Below, in pieces: positions 1 through 10,408 of a stretch of 64,000 nucleotides of DNA. A program made the position numbers and the translations under genes. The notes beneath the pieces are model-generated. The model saw nothing but the letters and a program-made list of their open reading frames with translations. It had not been told where the DNA came from and did no database searches. The stretch is from positions 3,162,001 through 3,226,000 of the forward strand of contig JAJGBQ010000005.1 of NCBI GenBank assembly GCA_022457065.1, written 5' to 3'. The stretch comes from Curvularia sp. ZM96 (taxonomy: Eukaryota > Ascomycota > Dothideomycetes > Pleosporales > Pleosporaceae). Every line of letters starts with the position of its first letter. The stretch's first letter is position 1.

Positions 1-1026
1 GTTGTACTGTCCTCCACAAGCGTGTTGTCGAGCGTCTTGCCGCATGTTTGGACGGTCGGCAGTGCTGTATGCAAGCAAAAGCGCCACTCTTACCAGTTCC
101 GCTGATGGCTGATCATAGTAATCGAACCATCCTGGTGCTGTTCCTGCAATATCGGTAGTATTGTAAAACATTACGGATTTCTTGTTGCTTCCATCCTCCA
201 TTTTAACAGGATACCGCCAATTTTTAGTAGATTCCATTGTGAAGTTGAGCGTTGGAACTAGAATCTCGAGAGTTTCGTGGTCAAGGTACGTGCCAAAAGT
301 GAGTGCGCCGGGTGAGAAGATGATTGTAGCCAGGGGTATTAGCCAGATGATCATAGCAACGACAACGAGGAGAGGAGCGTTGGTAATAACGTCCCAATTG
401 CCAAAAAGAGAAACATCCTCGGTGGCGCCGAAAAGCTGATCGATGGAGAGCACCGTTAATGCTCGCTCTCGAAACGTTCTCCATAATCGCTGGCGGAAGA
501 CCAGAACAACGCACCCTCCGAAGGCAACCTTGGAAAGGTAGGCCAGCGCGCGGCCGTAGAGGACCCAACGGAACTTTTTGTTCTCATCAGTTTCTTCTCT
601 GTGATGTAAGAAAGAATAGAGGAGATGTTGGAAAACGGCAAATACAGCTCCCATGAGGAACGCAAAAATCATAAGTGCTGGCGGGCGCCAATGTATATGC
701 CATTGTGCTGATTGCGTAGCACGATGAGCGATAAGTCTTTGGGTCATAGGGTCTGCACTGTAGGCTGAAGAAAACGTCTCGGGCCTCTTTCTGTCGGCTT
801 CTGGGGAATATGTAACATTTGGAGCCTTGTGCGATGCCATTGGGTGCATCTGGATTCCCAAGTCGTAGGCGACATCTTCTTCGAATCTGGAGCGCCTGTA
901 GCTTGTGTCTTGGGTGAACTCATCACTGGTTCTGGTAGGGACTGAAGCATATGCTGGTGGTCTCGAGATGCCTATTAGGCCTGGCCTTGGAGGCGAATTT
1001 CCGTGTTCCGTGCGAGGGGTGTCCAT
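1..1026 (-). CDS. Conserved fungal multi-pass membrane protein, 3' end cut by window edge
   Basis: One uninterrupted reading frame runs on the minus strand from ATG at 1026 to the window edge (342 codons seen, no stop), so the C-terminus is missing. The first ~110 residues are polar and rich in Ser, Pro, Arg and Thr. Three hydrophobic stretches follow: one after a WRPPALM motif (about residues 116-140), one near 158-175, and one near 220-240 containing IIWLIPLATIIF. The part after the third segment has several N-x-S/T sites (NFT, NTT) and looks lumenal or extracellular. The layout resembles fungal membrane proteins that databases often label formylmethionine deformylase-like. No deformylase motif is visible here, so that name should not be read as a function. 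The ATG is the first in frame after the upstream gap. The role is unknown; the call of a real gene is firm. Confidence 0.75.
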   Translation of the reverse strand, partial: MDTPRTEHGNSPPRPGLIGISRPPAYASVPTRTSDEFTQDTSYRRSRFEEDVAYDLGIQMHPMASHKAPNVTYSPEADRKRPETFSSAYSADPMTQRLIAHRATQSAQWHIHWRPPALMIFAFLMGAVFAVFQHLLYSFLHHREETDENKKFRWVLYGRALAYLSKVAFGGCVVLVFRQRLWRTFRERALTVLSIDQLFGATEDVSLFGNWDVITNAPLLVVVAMIIWLIPLATIIFSPGALTFGTYLDHETLEILVPTLNFTMESTKNWRYPVKMEDGSNKKSVMFYNTTDIAGTAPGWFDYYDQPSAELVRVALLLAYSTADRPNMRQDARQHACGGQYN

Positions 1027-1542
1027 GGTCCGTAGTCTTTAGGGTTCCTCTACATGGCAAAGCGCATGTTATACCTCGTTGCGTTTACGTCGAATGGTGT
1101 TAGAGTGAGCGCTGAAAATAAGACAGGATCCAGACCTTAAGGCCAGCCAGCCAGGCTGCACAGCTCAGGGTCAGGTGGCTGAAATCGCGCGTGCATGAGG
1201 CTGAACCAAAATAGATCTCTATTGGACGCGCGCACATTAAAGCTCCACTAGACAGTGTCGCAAAACGGCAACTCGCGTCGTTCGCATTGTGCTTGTAATT
1301 TCTTCGTGTGGGGGCCAAAAACCCTCCCACCTACTGTACAGAAATTAGCCGTAAGCGCTGCGTTCACTCTGGAACAACACCTATAGGACACCAGAAAAGG
1401 ATTGGGGACTCAGGGGCGTTACAGTACATATCATCAACTGCTGTAATTTAACCGCTATGCCTGCTCTTTCTGTCGTTTCACATAATCTCTTAAGCTCAGC
1501 AAAAGATTGAGGCGTGTCGCCGTGGCTCACATACTGTGTCGA
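1027..1542. other. Intergenic: promoter of the edge gene and 3' flank of Ku80
   Basis: 516 bp between the start of the minus-strand membrane protein and the stop codon of Ku80. Only short chance frames are present. It must hold the promoter of the former and the terminator of the latter; I see no clear TATA box or repeat. Confidence 0.6.
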
Positions 1543-4003
1543 TCAAACCTCGTAGAATCTCCTCGCTTCGTCCTCTGTAACAGGGCTGAGATAGCTCCTC
1601 CTGGAATCGATGAGTCCGTACCGATTGCCCTTAATCCTCCACCACATGTCCCTACGGTTCCCGTTCAGCTTGCCGCCTAGGATCTCTTCTTTCAACTGCT
1701 TGATGAACGCGTTGTATAACTCTGGTTCTTCAAGCTCAGTGAGCTCATCACGCATGACACGAATGGCTTCGAGGGCGCGTTGATACCCGCTACCACCCAT
1801 ACTATTGCTGATGAGCAAGCGGATCTCTTTCGCAACACCATCCACGGCTTCTTGGATGGCGTCCATATCGTCGGAAGCATCGAGAGCTTGTTTGAACGAT
1901 GGAATGAGATTGTTGGACTCAATCTTGACGCGCTTGGGATTACCTAGGAGCTGGTCGACATCCAAACCGGAGAGAGGTTTGTCGCGCTCAGTGCGCTGGC
2001 GCTTTCCGCGGCCCTTGGCCTTTGGTGGGACCTTCTTCACGTCTGCTGCTTGCTTCAAAGCATCGAATTGCTTTTGTGCTGATGCAACGAGCTCTGCCGG
2101 CGGCATAGAGTATTTCATGAGAATTTCTGGTGGATCAGGAATCTGCTGATTGGAATCCGGATGTGTTGCACGCCATCGTATAACATGGTTGACACGGTGA
2201 ACAAGAGGTGAAAATGTATCTTCAGGCTTGGCGTACTCGTCTTCGTTTCCATCTTCGTCGCGGCCGAAGGTCGATAGGTCCATGGCATCGACGTAATCGC
2301 TCATTGCGTCTACGAGATTCTTCGTGGGTAGATCCTTGTGCTCCGTTATGGTCTTGCCGCTGACCGTGAGTTTTCGATCCAACGGTGGGAACTTGTACCG
2401 CCTCATGTCTTCTTCGAAAGGTAGCTCGACGTCTACTAAAGCCTCCCACTCTGGCTCGATGCGCGGTACAAGTAGTACCAAAACCGGAGGCTTGAGATCT
2501 TTCGTGACCAGCCTTGCGACTGCGTAGCAGTCAGACTCATAGAGGGCGTGGATAAAGGACGACAGCCCCAACTGCGCAGGCTGGTTGGCCTTTTGTGGGA
2601 CGATGAAGTTTGTCCGACTAAGAGGGAGAAAACGCTCAAATTCCTCAGCCTTCACAAACCCGACTAGGTCCATCGACTGTCGCGTTTCCAGTTTGACGAC
2701 GTTCATGTCGGACTCGGAAATGTGAACGGCTGTCCTGCCATATTCATATCCCCGCTCTAAATCTTCCTGCTCGACAGTCTTCTTTCCGCCCGGTTCAGTC
2801 AAGCTCTCTACTTGATACACACGCTGGTTCCGTACTGCGGATAGATCGGTTGTTGCTTGATCTTGGTCAGCTGCAGCGGCCGACGATTCAGCACCCTGAT
2901 CTGAAATGCCAGTGGTGTCTGTTCGCACGACGAATGAACTGGCTGTCGGTGGCTTTGCTAACATGGTACATGGGTACCGCTCGATGTCGATTGTGATTGT
3001 AGCATCGTACTTGGTAGGGTCGCCTAATGTGAGTGATCCTCTATAGCTATGGACAGGCCGTGTCTCCTTGAGACGGGGGATGTGGAGTTGGTCAATGGCT
3101 GTAGCTAGGGTGCCGAAGTTGCCCTCACAGTCATCTACAAAGCTTTGCAAAATGCCTTCGTTTCGTGCCTACGTCAGGTTAGCCTTGGCAAACCGAGAGT
3201 TGTTGAGCTGTAATACCTTTCGGTGATGTTTGTCCTCCTCTTTGAAACCAACATCAGGATCATCAAAATCAACACCAAGCAGCGTGATCTCAATGGGGGC
3301 ATCGGGATCTTTGATCTTTGACGTTAGTTGCTCCAAATCTTCCGTGACCATTTCTCCACGGCCGTCAGTCACAATAATGATCCTCCGGTCATATTTTAAA
3401 GGATTGCCTTTGGCGCCTCTGGTTGCGGTATCAATCATGTGTATTGCCACCGCAAGAGCGGAGAGGACTGCTTATGTTAATATAAAGCATACTGAAAAAG
3501 AGTAGGCAAGACTCACGATCTCCATCGTTGGTTTTGCTTGGCTTGAGACGTTGTTGAAGATTGCGAATGTCGCCAAGCAGATACCTGGTTTTTTGTAAGG
3601 AAATGCGAAGTTTTCGTGCCAGATGACTTACTGCTTTAGCTTGGAGAATACTGTGATATGGTCGTAGCCTTCTTCGTCCTCTATGATGCCAGCGAGATCG
3701 GTCCCATCAGTGCGACAACCAATGACGCTCATCAGTGCGCTCTTTCTTCCTGTTGCGACCTATATCATCGTTAGCTGTGGTTCTCTAGATGGTGTGATGT
3801 TTGGTGATGTTTCCAACAACACGAGCAACCTGCGTATCTCAACGCACTAAATCGCCGAATGAACATCGGCTTACAGTAGTTGTAATTTTGTCCCAGACAT
3901 ACTCCAAAGCCCAATCGAGATCTGCCTGGTCGCGGCCATGCCTTTTCTCGGACATGGAACGCCCAAGATCCACGATATATACGGTGGCTTCCTTCGCTGC
4001 CAT
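1543..4003 (-). CDS. ku80: Ku80, subunit of the Ku70/Ku80 DNA-end-binding heterodimer (non-homologous end joining)
   Basis: Ku80 pairs with Ku70 to form a ring on broken DNA ends and recruit the end-joining ligase complex; it also acts at telomeres. Five exons on the minus strand: 4003-3875, 3759-3632, 3584-3517, 3470-3217 and 3168-1543, giving 734 residues, normal for fungal Ku80. The N-terminal von Willebrand-like domain opens with ATVYIVDLGRSM and continues past RRIIIVTDGRGEM (to ~residue 220). A DNA-binding beta-barrel region follows (VLVLLVPRIEPEW). A C-terminal Ku_PK-bind-like helical domain (~648-734) ends the protein. The fourth intron (3169-3216, 48 nt) has a GCTAAC branch site and carries the only stop interrupting this frame. 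Intron 3 has tandem acceptors TAAG/CAG that would include or drop one residue. Fungal orthologues are called mus-52 or nkuB-type genes. Family assignment is firm; exon 1/2 and 4/5 borders are inferred from frame and conserved sequence. Confidence 0.93.
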
Positions 4004-4443
4004 GGCGGTGGTATTGATGGTTCCCACACACCTCACGTATGGAGGAACACGCTGTGGCACGGGTAGCTGCTTAGGATTGGGTTCGCAGGTGGTCCCACAG
4101 ACGAACACGAAGGAGGTGATTTATAGCACGTCGCAGACGAGCAGAATTGGCGTCCGGGCCGTGTTTGCTGGTGCTATGCAGGACGGTAGCCTGTTGGGTT
4201 AGGCAAACACACGCGTGGCGTGGACGAGTGTGGGCTAGCGCGAACACGAGGTCAGGTGATGAAGCACCTGGCAGCCGACTACAATGCATGTTTCTCTTAC
4301 TAGATCACACATTCACATCCATCACCGGCATGCATAAAATCAATCTTTCTTCAAGTTGAAATTATATCAATCTCAACGGCGGAAAACTATGCAAGCGCCT
4401 CACTTACATCTAAAGATCCCCCACTTCAGTCATGGCGATGACG
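4004..4443. other. Intergenic: Ku80 promoter and 3' flank of polyprenol reductase
   Basis: 440 bp between two minus-strand genes. No coding frame of note, no repeat. The Ku80 upstream side contains ordinary mixed sequence with no evident TATA box. Confidence 0.55.
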
Positions 4444-5345
4444 CTACCATAACCCAGGCACCATTCTTTTCCGTGGACCTACCTTGTCGATACCGAATTT
4501 GGCCACGTACCACTCCTTTGTACCTACTGCCGTCACACCAAGATTGGTAGCGACGAATATTGTTCCACAGACCAGGGTCCAGTTCACCATGGCGCCCTCT
4601 GGAGCTGCGACGAGCGACAAGAGTGCGTACACGACTACCTCGCAAGTATAATGCGGACAGAGGAGATTGGGAAACAAGGAATGAGACGGCAGCTGGTAGC
4701 CTTTACTCTCTGTGCGGAGGCGGTAGAGGTAAGCGTGATAGGAGTGCTGCAGCATCTGGGCCGTAACGACGCCTGGCACAAGAAAGGCATTTCGACCTGT
4801 GTGGCCAGGCGTCTCGGCCCAGATGGCCATGTTGATGGTAATGTAAAAGAGAAGACCCAGAAGCCAATGGGCGAAGAACATGGTGCTCTTGCTGGACGAA
4901 GCGTAGGCAAACGACTCGAACATGCGGCGGAGACCCTGGAGCAGCAAGAGGGCCCATACTATTTGCTGCTGCGTAGCCGCGTTCTGGATTGGCAGCTTCC
5001 ATGCCCAGAAGAGAGAACAGACTACTGAGGTGACGTAGAAGTGGGTGAAGTAGCTATGAGGGACCTGGAGCGAGGCAGCATAGTCGAGCGCCTGGGTGAC
5101 GACTGATTGCTGGTGCTGGTGCTTGGGCTCCCTGGCCACGTCCGGCTCGGTAGCACGAGGGCCGTAAGCCAGAAAGCGGGAGCGCAGTGCAGGAACGGCC
5201 TGTATGACAAGAATCTAGTAAGCAAAAGGGGTTAGTGTTGGGCCAGGCTGGGGCTGAAATGGTGTCGGGATACAAGAAGAGAGGCGGCCAGGTAGAAGGC
5301 GCGCAGGAGGAGGGCCGGATGCATGAGGTTGTCGAGAAGGGCCAT
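4444..5345 (-). CDS. DFG10: Polyprenol/polyprenal reductase, Dfg10/SRD5A3 family
   Basis: Members of this steroid 5-alpha-reductase-like family work in the ER membrane on the saturation of polyprenol to dolichol, which N-glycosylation needs. Two exons: 5345-5274 and 5214-4444, joined in phase 0 across a 59-nt intron (5215-5273, branch CACTAAC). The product is 280 residues; yeast Dfg10 is about 250 and human SRD5A3 about 318. The sequence is mostly hydrophobic with several membrane segments. The C-terminal 3-oxo-5-alpha-steroid 4-dehydrogenase domain holds the conserved cues HSYHAYLYRLR, SLFPNLLCPHYTCEVVVYA and the terminal WYVAKFG ... RKRMVPGLW. The start was chosen at 5345 because exon 1 (MALLDNLMHPALLLRAFYL) splices smoothly into the conserved frame; the downstream frame alone lacks an ATG. 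A potential donor (AAG/GTAGGT) near the 3' end was ignored because read-through gives the family-typical C-terminus. Confidence 0.85.
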
Positions 5346-5674
5346 GGATTAGGGCCGGCTAGGCAGCTCGGGGAGTTCGGGAGAGGACGGGCTTCGGAGA
5401 GTGGGATGGGGGCGTTGGCATGTTGGTTGGGAGGAGGGGCAGCGTACGGTGACGGCAGCATGATGGAACAGGACGGACTATGCTTGGCGTGGCCGCGGGT
5501 CAACGTTGCATGGTTGCAGCCGCAAGTGGCTGACGGCGTCTTCGCAGGCGCTGTGTGGCCAGCCGGTGAGGGCGGCGAGGGCGGCGATCGCCCGCCTAGT
5601 GGCAGTTGAGCACACTGGGACTGCCCACGCCCGACTGACAGAACAAGTGCGCGAGCCACGTCAAGCATGGCCGG

Positions 5675-5712
5675 GCCGTGACCGTGACCACGACCATGAC
5701 CATGACCGTGGC
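5675..5712. repeat. Imperfect hexanucleotide repeat (GACCRT/GACCAY)
   Basis: Six or so tandem copies of a GACCGT/GACCAT/GACCAC unit lie within the divergent promoter region. Short, imperfect, and seen directly. Confidence 0.75.
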
Positions 5713-5932
5713 CAGGACCTCCTTCACGAGCGTGTGCCGAAGCTGTAACCCGCACCGTGCGCCGCGTGTCGCAGGTAGCGATAGCCTTTGCGCTCGCACG
5801 CACACGACGCCCATGGCTGCCCTTGACCTGGCCTGGCTATGCCGCGAAAAAAAGAACGACGCCGCCCATGCGCCATGCCCCCTCGCACGTCGCATGCAGC
5901 CGTACATAGGCAGGCCGCCTCCACCTGTCGTC

Positions 5933-5933
5933 G

Positions 5934-5969
<36 letters not shown>

Positions 5970-5976
5970 AGCGCAG
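5933..5976. repeat. GCA/CAG trinucleotide tract
   Basis: A run of GCA/CAG units broken by one CAA and ending in GCGCAG copies. It sits in the non-coding divergent region, so length changes would act on the promoter or leader and not on a protein. Confidence 0.85.
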
Positions 5977-6325
5977 AACAGCGGCGGGCGTACTAGCAGC
6001 AGCAAGTAGCAGCGTTAGCCGCACCCCGGGCGGCGGCGTGTGCAGGCAGGGTTGTGTTCAGGAGAGACGGGGCCCGCTTAGGGATCCAAGCAAATGGCGC
6101 TCGCCGGTGAGTGGTGGAGCGCAGCCTGCCTACTCGCAAGCCTCTACTCTCTCTTCTCCGGCCTCTCGCTCGACCTTCACTGCACCTCCCACTCCTCCAC
6201 CCTGCGCGACACCCCCATCACGCCCCCCCTTCTCGTTGGCGTTCAGGCCGCCTGCCCTTGCTACCGTCTCTTGCTCTGCCGAGCCAGCATGAGGCAGGAA
6301 CAAAAGTGTCCTGTCCCTTATCGTG

Positions 6326-9300
6326 ATGACCAGTAATGCCGATACTCTCGTAAACACGCCCTCTGCCCCCGTGGGCATCCTCCACGACCGCCCTCGCAGC
6401 TCCTCTCCACGCCCCCAGAACAAGCCCGCCGCGCCGTCGGAACCCTCCTGGAAGCCTGAGAACCCCGAGCTGCCCTCGTCCACGCACAACGGCCACGACG
6501 ACCAGGATGCAGACCCAGAGTCCGAGGCCGAGACGGTCGTCCTGTCGCGCGACGAGCATCCTGCCGACTCCAAGCTGATCAAGACGGAACGCGTCGATGA
6601 CGACGATGACGCAAACGGCAACAGCGACGCGACACGCCTGCGCTCCATCAAGGAAGAGCCGCGCGCACACTCACCTCAGCCCCACGCCCGCCAGCGCCCC
6701 AGCAACCACGTCAAAGTCAATGGCGCAAAAAGCCCCGTCCCATCCTCCCCAAACACGCGCACCAAAGATGCCAGCCCCAACGATGTGGCCAAATCGCGTG
6801 GCCGCAGTGCCTCAACCGTCGACAACCGCAAGCGCAAATTACGCGATGACTCGTTTCCGTTTGAGCCTCCGCGACAAAAGGCCAAGACAGACACGCCAGG
6901 CTTTGGCCGCTCGCACAAACGCTCGCAATCGACCCAGTCTACCGCCACAGGCATTGCCGGTCGCAAGCGCCGTGAAGTCACCAACCTGGCTTTGTCCACC
7001 GAGGAGCACTGGTCAGGATCCAGCTCCGACCATTCAACCTCGCCCCAGCCTTTGTCTGCACCGCACCTGCAGCAACACGTTCGGGTCAAGCGCTCCACAC
7101 ATCGCGCTTTGACTTCACCTGCGCGCACCATGCCCCATCGGAAAATCGATCGATTTGGTGCAACCCGCCTCGCTCGGGAAAGCGAAAAGGGCGATCTCGA
7201 CGCGGTCAAGGAAGCCTACGAAGAGGCCCCAGATGAGCTGGACCAGCCTGATTATGCTGGCATCACTCCATTGCAAAAAGCCTCGCTGCACGGTTGGGCG
7301 CCAGTTGTCCGTTACCTGATCAGCAAGGGCTGCCGGACCGACTGCGAGAGTCATGACCGGGACACGCCGCTTATTGACGCAGTGGAGAACTCGCATCTCG
7401 ACGTAGTCCGCCTTTTGCTCAACCAGGGCCAAGTGAACCCGCACCATTCGAACAAGAAGGGCCAGCGCGCCATTGACGTTCTCGATCCCGAAGACGAAGA
7501 TGCGCCAGAAATCGAGAAAGAGCTTCGGGAAGCCATGAGACAACGCGTGGATACTTCTACCAACGACCAAGAGCAGACGCAGAAACAAGCCAAAACTGCA
7601 TCTCGTCTCTTGTACAACGAGTTCAATGTCGAGACCCTCATCGAAAAGGCCGGAGACGGAGATATTCTCGCCGTGGGAGAACTCATAAATAGCAACATCA
7701 AGCCAAACATCACCTGTGGTGTTGCAGCAGCCCGAGGTGGACACTACGACATTCTCAGCATCCTTTTGGCCAGTGGCTTAAAGGCTGATCCCGATCCATC
7801 TAAACACCCAGAAACGCCCATGACAGTTGCCATTGGGCGTGGATATCTAAAAATCATACAACTACTTCTCGAACAAGACAATTTCAACCCGACCCGGAGA
7901 AACAAGGACAACAAGACGTACTGGGAAATCTCAGAAGAACGACATGGGCCAAAGTGGGAAGAAGAGCGGGATATGTTGAAGCGCGCGTGCGAAGAGTACC
8001 AAAAAACCCACCGAAGCCCGCGAAGGACCAAGAAGGAAGCACCCCTTCCTCAGCCCAATCGCGTCAAGAGAAAATCCTCGCCACGGAGAGACCGTTCATC
8101 CTCACCTCAAGCTGAGCCGAAACGCGCCAACCTCACCAAGTCAAACACTGTATCTGCTGCACCTCAAAAGTCGCGGCGGTTAATGTCTGGGAAAGAGAAA
8201 GCCTCCCGTGAGGGCCAGAGGAGGAAGCGTGTTGTGGAAGACGACTCGTCGGAAGAAGAGAGCGAGGAGGACGTACGACCACCCACGCGCAAAGTCAAGC
8301 GACGGTCCTACAGCGAAGGCGAAGAAGCAAAACCAGTCCGGAAAGCACTCAAAGCGCGGTCGGACGACAATGAATCTAAACGGCCAGCTCATGCACGCTC
8401 AGACGAAAGCGACCAAGACAACGGTACGAAGCATCCAGTCAAGCCACCCGTAAAGCCACCCAAACCCGTCGCTGCCAAACCGACACCCGAGGTTGACTCG
8501 CCCGATGAACGAAAGATCGTAAAGAACAAGATCAAGTACAAGACTGTGGAGGACAAAGTAAGAAAGCGGAAGCTGTCCGATGCATCCGCCGACGACAGCA
8601 GTGTGAAGAGGACGCCTACTGCATCTGCTAAATCCACGCCCGCTCCACCCGAAAGGGTGGCGACACCCGAAGTCGAGCGTGCAAGGCGTCAAGAAGAGCA
8701 GCAAGCGCAGGCAGAGGCGAAGCGAAAAGCGGCCCAGGCAGCGGCGGAGGCCGAAGCTGAGGCGAAGAACAAGGAAGCGGAAGACGCCGCTCGCAAAGCC
8801 GCAGAAGCCGAAGAAGCAAAGAAAAAGGCCGAAGCCGAGGCTGAAGCCAAAGCCAAAGCTGAAGCACAGCGTCAAGCAGAAGAGGCCGAAGCTGCTCGTA
8901 TCAAAGAGGAGCAGGAGACGCAACGGCGAGCAGAAGAAGAGGCCAAGCGACAGAAAGAGCTATTGGAGCGCCAAGATCGTATATCAAAACTTCCCCGAGC
9001 CCTGCGACGAGCCTGCGAGTTGGGAACCAACCGACCACTACACTTTTCTGGTGAAGAGCTCGGTGTCTCCGCCGTCTTCCTGCCACTTTTTTACGCCAAT
9101 GCCCAAGATCTTAAGCATCCACAGGCCTTGCCCGACAAGACGTACGTTTGCTCATTCCAAGTCGTCGGTATACTCGGACTCCCCGAGCTGGACTTGGCCC
9201 ACCTCAACGCCCCATACTCGGACTGGACACGGATTCCCGTCAGCCGTGCACAGCGAGATGCCATCCTTCGACAATACGACGTCGCGCTGCTAGCTCAAGA

Positions 9301-9631
9301 TTTCCGGTTCCCTATGGAAGGTGCTCCAGACTTTGACTACGGAAAGATTCAAGAGAGCATCAAGGAAGCCAAGAATCAGTTTGCGGCCATGGACGGTCTA
9401 TACTGGATTGAAGAATCACTGCTGTATGACGAGGTGGACAAGGTGGAAAGCCTTCGCCCACTGCTCCAGGACATGCGCGCCGAGTGCAAGAGACGACGAA
9501 TTCATCTCGCCGACCTTAACGGCGACCTGCCAGAGAAGAAGCACAAGCCTCGCAAGAGTTTCATGGACATGGTGCTTTCACAAAACGGGGTGAACGGTGC
9601 AGCTCGCACCATCATCAATGGCAACGGATGA
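6326..9631 (+). CDS. Large ankyrin-repeat nuclear protein, Hos4-like (Set3 histone deacetylase complex candidate)
   Basis: A single-exon gene of 1101 residues; the start is the ATG at 6326, since the codon just before it is GTG. The N-terminal ~270 residues are disordered and rich in Ser, Pro, Arg and Lys, with basic nuclear-localisation-like patches (RKRKL, GRKRREV). Ankyrin repeats follow at about 272-400 (TPLQKASLHGWAPVVRYLISKG, TPLIDAVENSHLDVVRLLL), with a second ankyrin-like block at ~428-545 (AAARGGHYDILSILLASG). A charged linker leads to an Ala/Glu/Lys-rich coiled coil (~785-885). A compact conserved C-terminal domain (~888-1101) begins LPRALRRACELG. This order (disordered tail, central ankyrins, coiled coil, C-terminal domain) fits filamentous-fungal relatives of yeast Hos4, a subunit of the Set3 deacetylase complex. 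The ankyrin call is firm; Hos4 identity is inference. Confidence 0.75.
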   Translation: MTSNADTLVNTPSAPVGILHDRPRSSSPRPQNKPAAPSEPSWKPENPELPSSTHNGHDDQDADPESEAETVVLSRDEHPADSKLIKTERVDDDDDANGNSDATRLRSIKEEPRAHSPQPHARQRPSNHVKVNGAKSPVPSSPNTRTKDASPNDVAKSRGRSASTVDNRKRKLRDDSFPFEPPRQKAKTDTPGFGRSHKRSQSTQSTATGIAGRKRREVTNLALSTEEHWSGSSSDHSTSPQPLSAPHLQQHVRVKRSTHRALTSPARTMPHRKIDRFGATRLARESEKGDLDAVKEAYEEAPDELDQPDYAGITPLQKASLHGWAPVVRYLISKGCRTDCESHDRDTPLIDAVENSHLDVVRLLLNQGQVNPHHSNKKGQRAIDVLDPEDEDAPEIEKELREAMRQRVDTSTNDQEQTQKQAKTASRLLYNEFNVETLIEKAGDGDILAVGELINSNIKPNITCGVAAARGGHYDILSILLASGLKADPDPSKHPETPMTVAIGRGYLKIIQLLLEQDNFNPTRRNKDNKTYWEISEERHGPKWEEERDMLKRACEEYQKTHRSPRRTKKEAPLPQPNRVKRKSSPRRDRSSSPQAEPKRANLTKSNTVSAAPQKSRRLMSGKEKASREGQRRKRVVEDDSSEEESEEDVRPPTRKVKRRSYSEGEEAKPVRKALKARSDDNESKRPAHARSDESDQDNGTKHPVKPPVKPPKPVAAKPTPEVDSPDERKIVKNKIKYKTVEDKVRKRKLSDASADDSSVKRTPTASAKSTPAPPERVATPEVERARRQEEQQAQAEAKRKAAQAAAEAEAEAKNKEAEDAARKAAEAEEAKKKAEAEAEAKAKAEAQRQAEEAEAARIKEEQETQRRAEEEAKRQKELLERQDRISKLPRALRRACELGTNRPLHFSGEELGVSAVFLPLFYANAQDLKHPQALPDKTYVCSFQVVGILGLPELDLAHLNAPYSDWTRIPVSRAQRDAILRQYDVALLAQDFRFPMEGAPDFDYGKIQESIKEAKNQFAAMDGLYWIEESLLYDEVDKVESLRPLLQDMRAECKRRRIHLADLNGDLPEKKHKPRKSFMDMVLSQNGVNGAARTIINGNG

Positions 9632-10408
9632 AGTCGCAAAAGCATTCACACTCACTAGTCATAATTGTTGTGAAACGGCTCAAACAGCGTCGTTCGTCGC
9701 CGCGTCAATGGGGAGTCTAACATCAGGACTCGGAGGATGTCTACCCGGGTTCCAGAATGTGAACCCAAAAGGACACGATACGTAGAAGATGGGCGCGGGA
9801 TCGCATTTTGCAACCGCGCTCATTCACATCTATGGGGCTACTTGGCATGGGCGGCGAGCTTCAGTATCTGTAGGAAGGCCATGGTGTGACGATTGCCCAT
9901 GTTCAAGTAATGGTTGATTTGCAGAGCCCAAAGACTGTTGTGCAAAAAGACATCAGCCCAGCGGCGCAAAGAGAGGGTGGGATTCATGTGAAAAGACATG
10001 AAACAAAAGAGAGAGCACCCATCAAACAATGCATAACGGAAACATGGAAATGTAATATTTGTGTCTATTAGCCCCCGTTTCTTTTCGCCCAACACCGTGC
10101 CATTGTTACATAGGGATTATCCTAGTCCTTGATTGAACCCCACTTTAGGATCCACACGCAGTTTGCCCCGCATTCGGAGCTCGGAGCTTGCTGCATTGCT
10201 TTACTTTGGCATGTCGGCTCGGTCTACTGTGCCTAATTTCCTCCGGCAGACCAACATTTTCCTGAAAGAAGGGGAAGCTTTATCCAAGTCCTATTCTTCT
10301 AATCGTAGCTGGAAGTCCTTAACATAGACCCCTCTCTCACTCTCTGTATTCCCATACAAAGCCCAAACCCACTTAACCTCCTTCACCCCAAAGCCAACAC
10401 CAACCAAC
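9632..10408. other. Intergenic between Hos4-like gene and parvulin
   Basis: 777 bp with only chance frames. The last ~80 bp before the parvulin start are pyrimidine- and CCA-rich (for example CAAAGCCCAAACCC), a common fungal leader style. No repeat or RNA gene seen. Confidence 0.55.

Larger units (their letters stand above)
5346..6325. promoter_or_regulatory. Divergent intergenic region between DFG10 and the Hos4-like gene
   Basis: 980 bp separate two divergently transcribed genes, so both promoters lie here. Frames crossing it are low-complexity chance frames. It contains two simple repeats (listed separately) and a pyrimidine-rich stretch just before the plus-strand start (6120-6300), typical of a fungal 5' leader. 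Confidence 0.6.

Noticed and set aside
5054..5803. Long minus-strand frame (249 codons) overlapping DFG10 and its upstream region
   Set aside because: Pro/His/Gly-rich low-complexity product from GC-rich DNA; it overlaps the real exons of the reductase in another frame.
5345..6325. Coding use of the GCA/CAG tract as a polyglutamine protein
   Set aside because: Frames through the tract start and stop nearby and have no domain; the tract lies between two divergent genes and is best seen as promoter or leader sequence.
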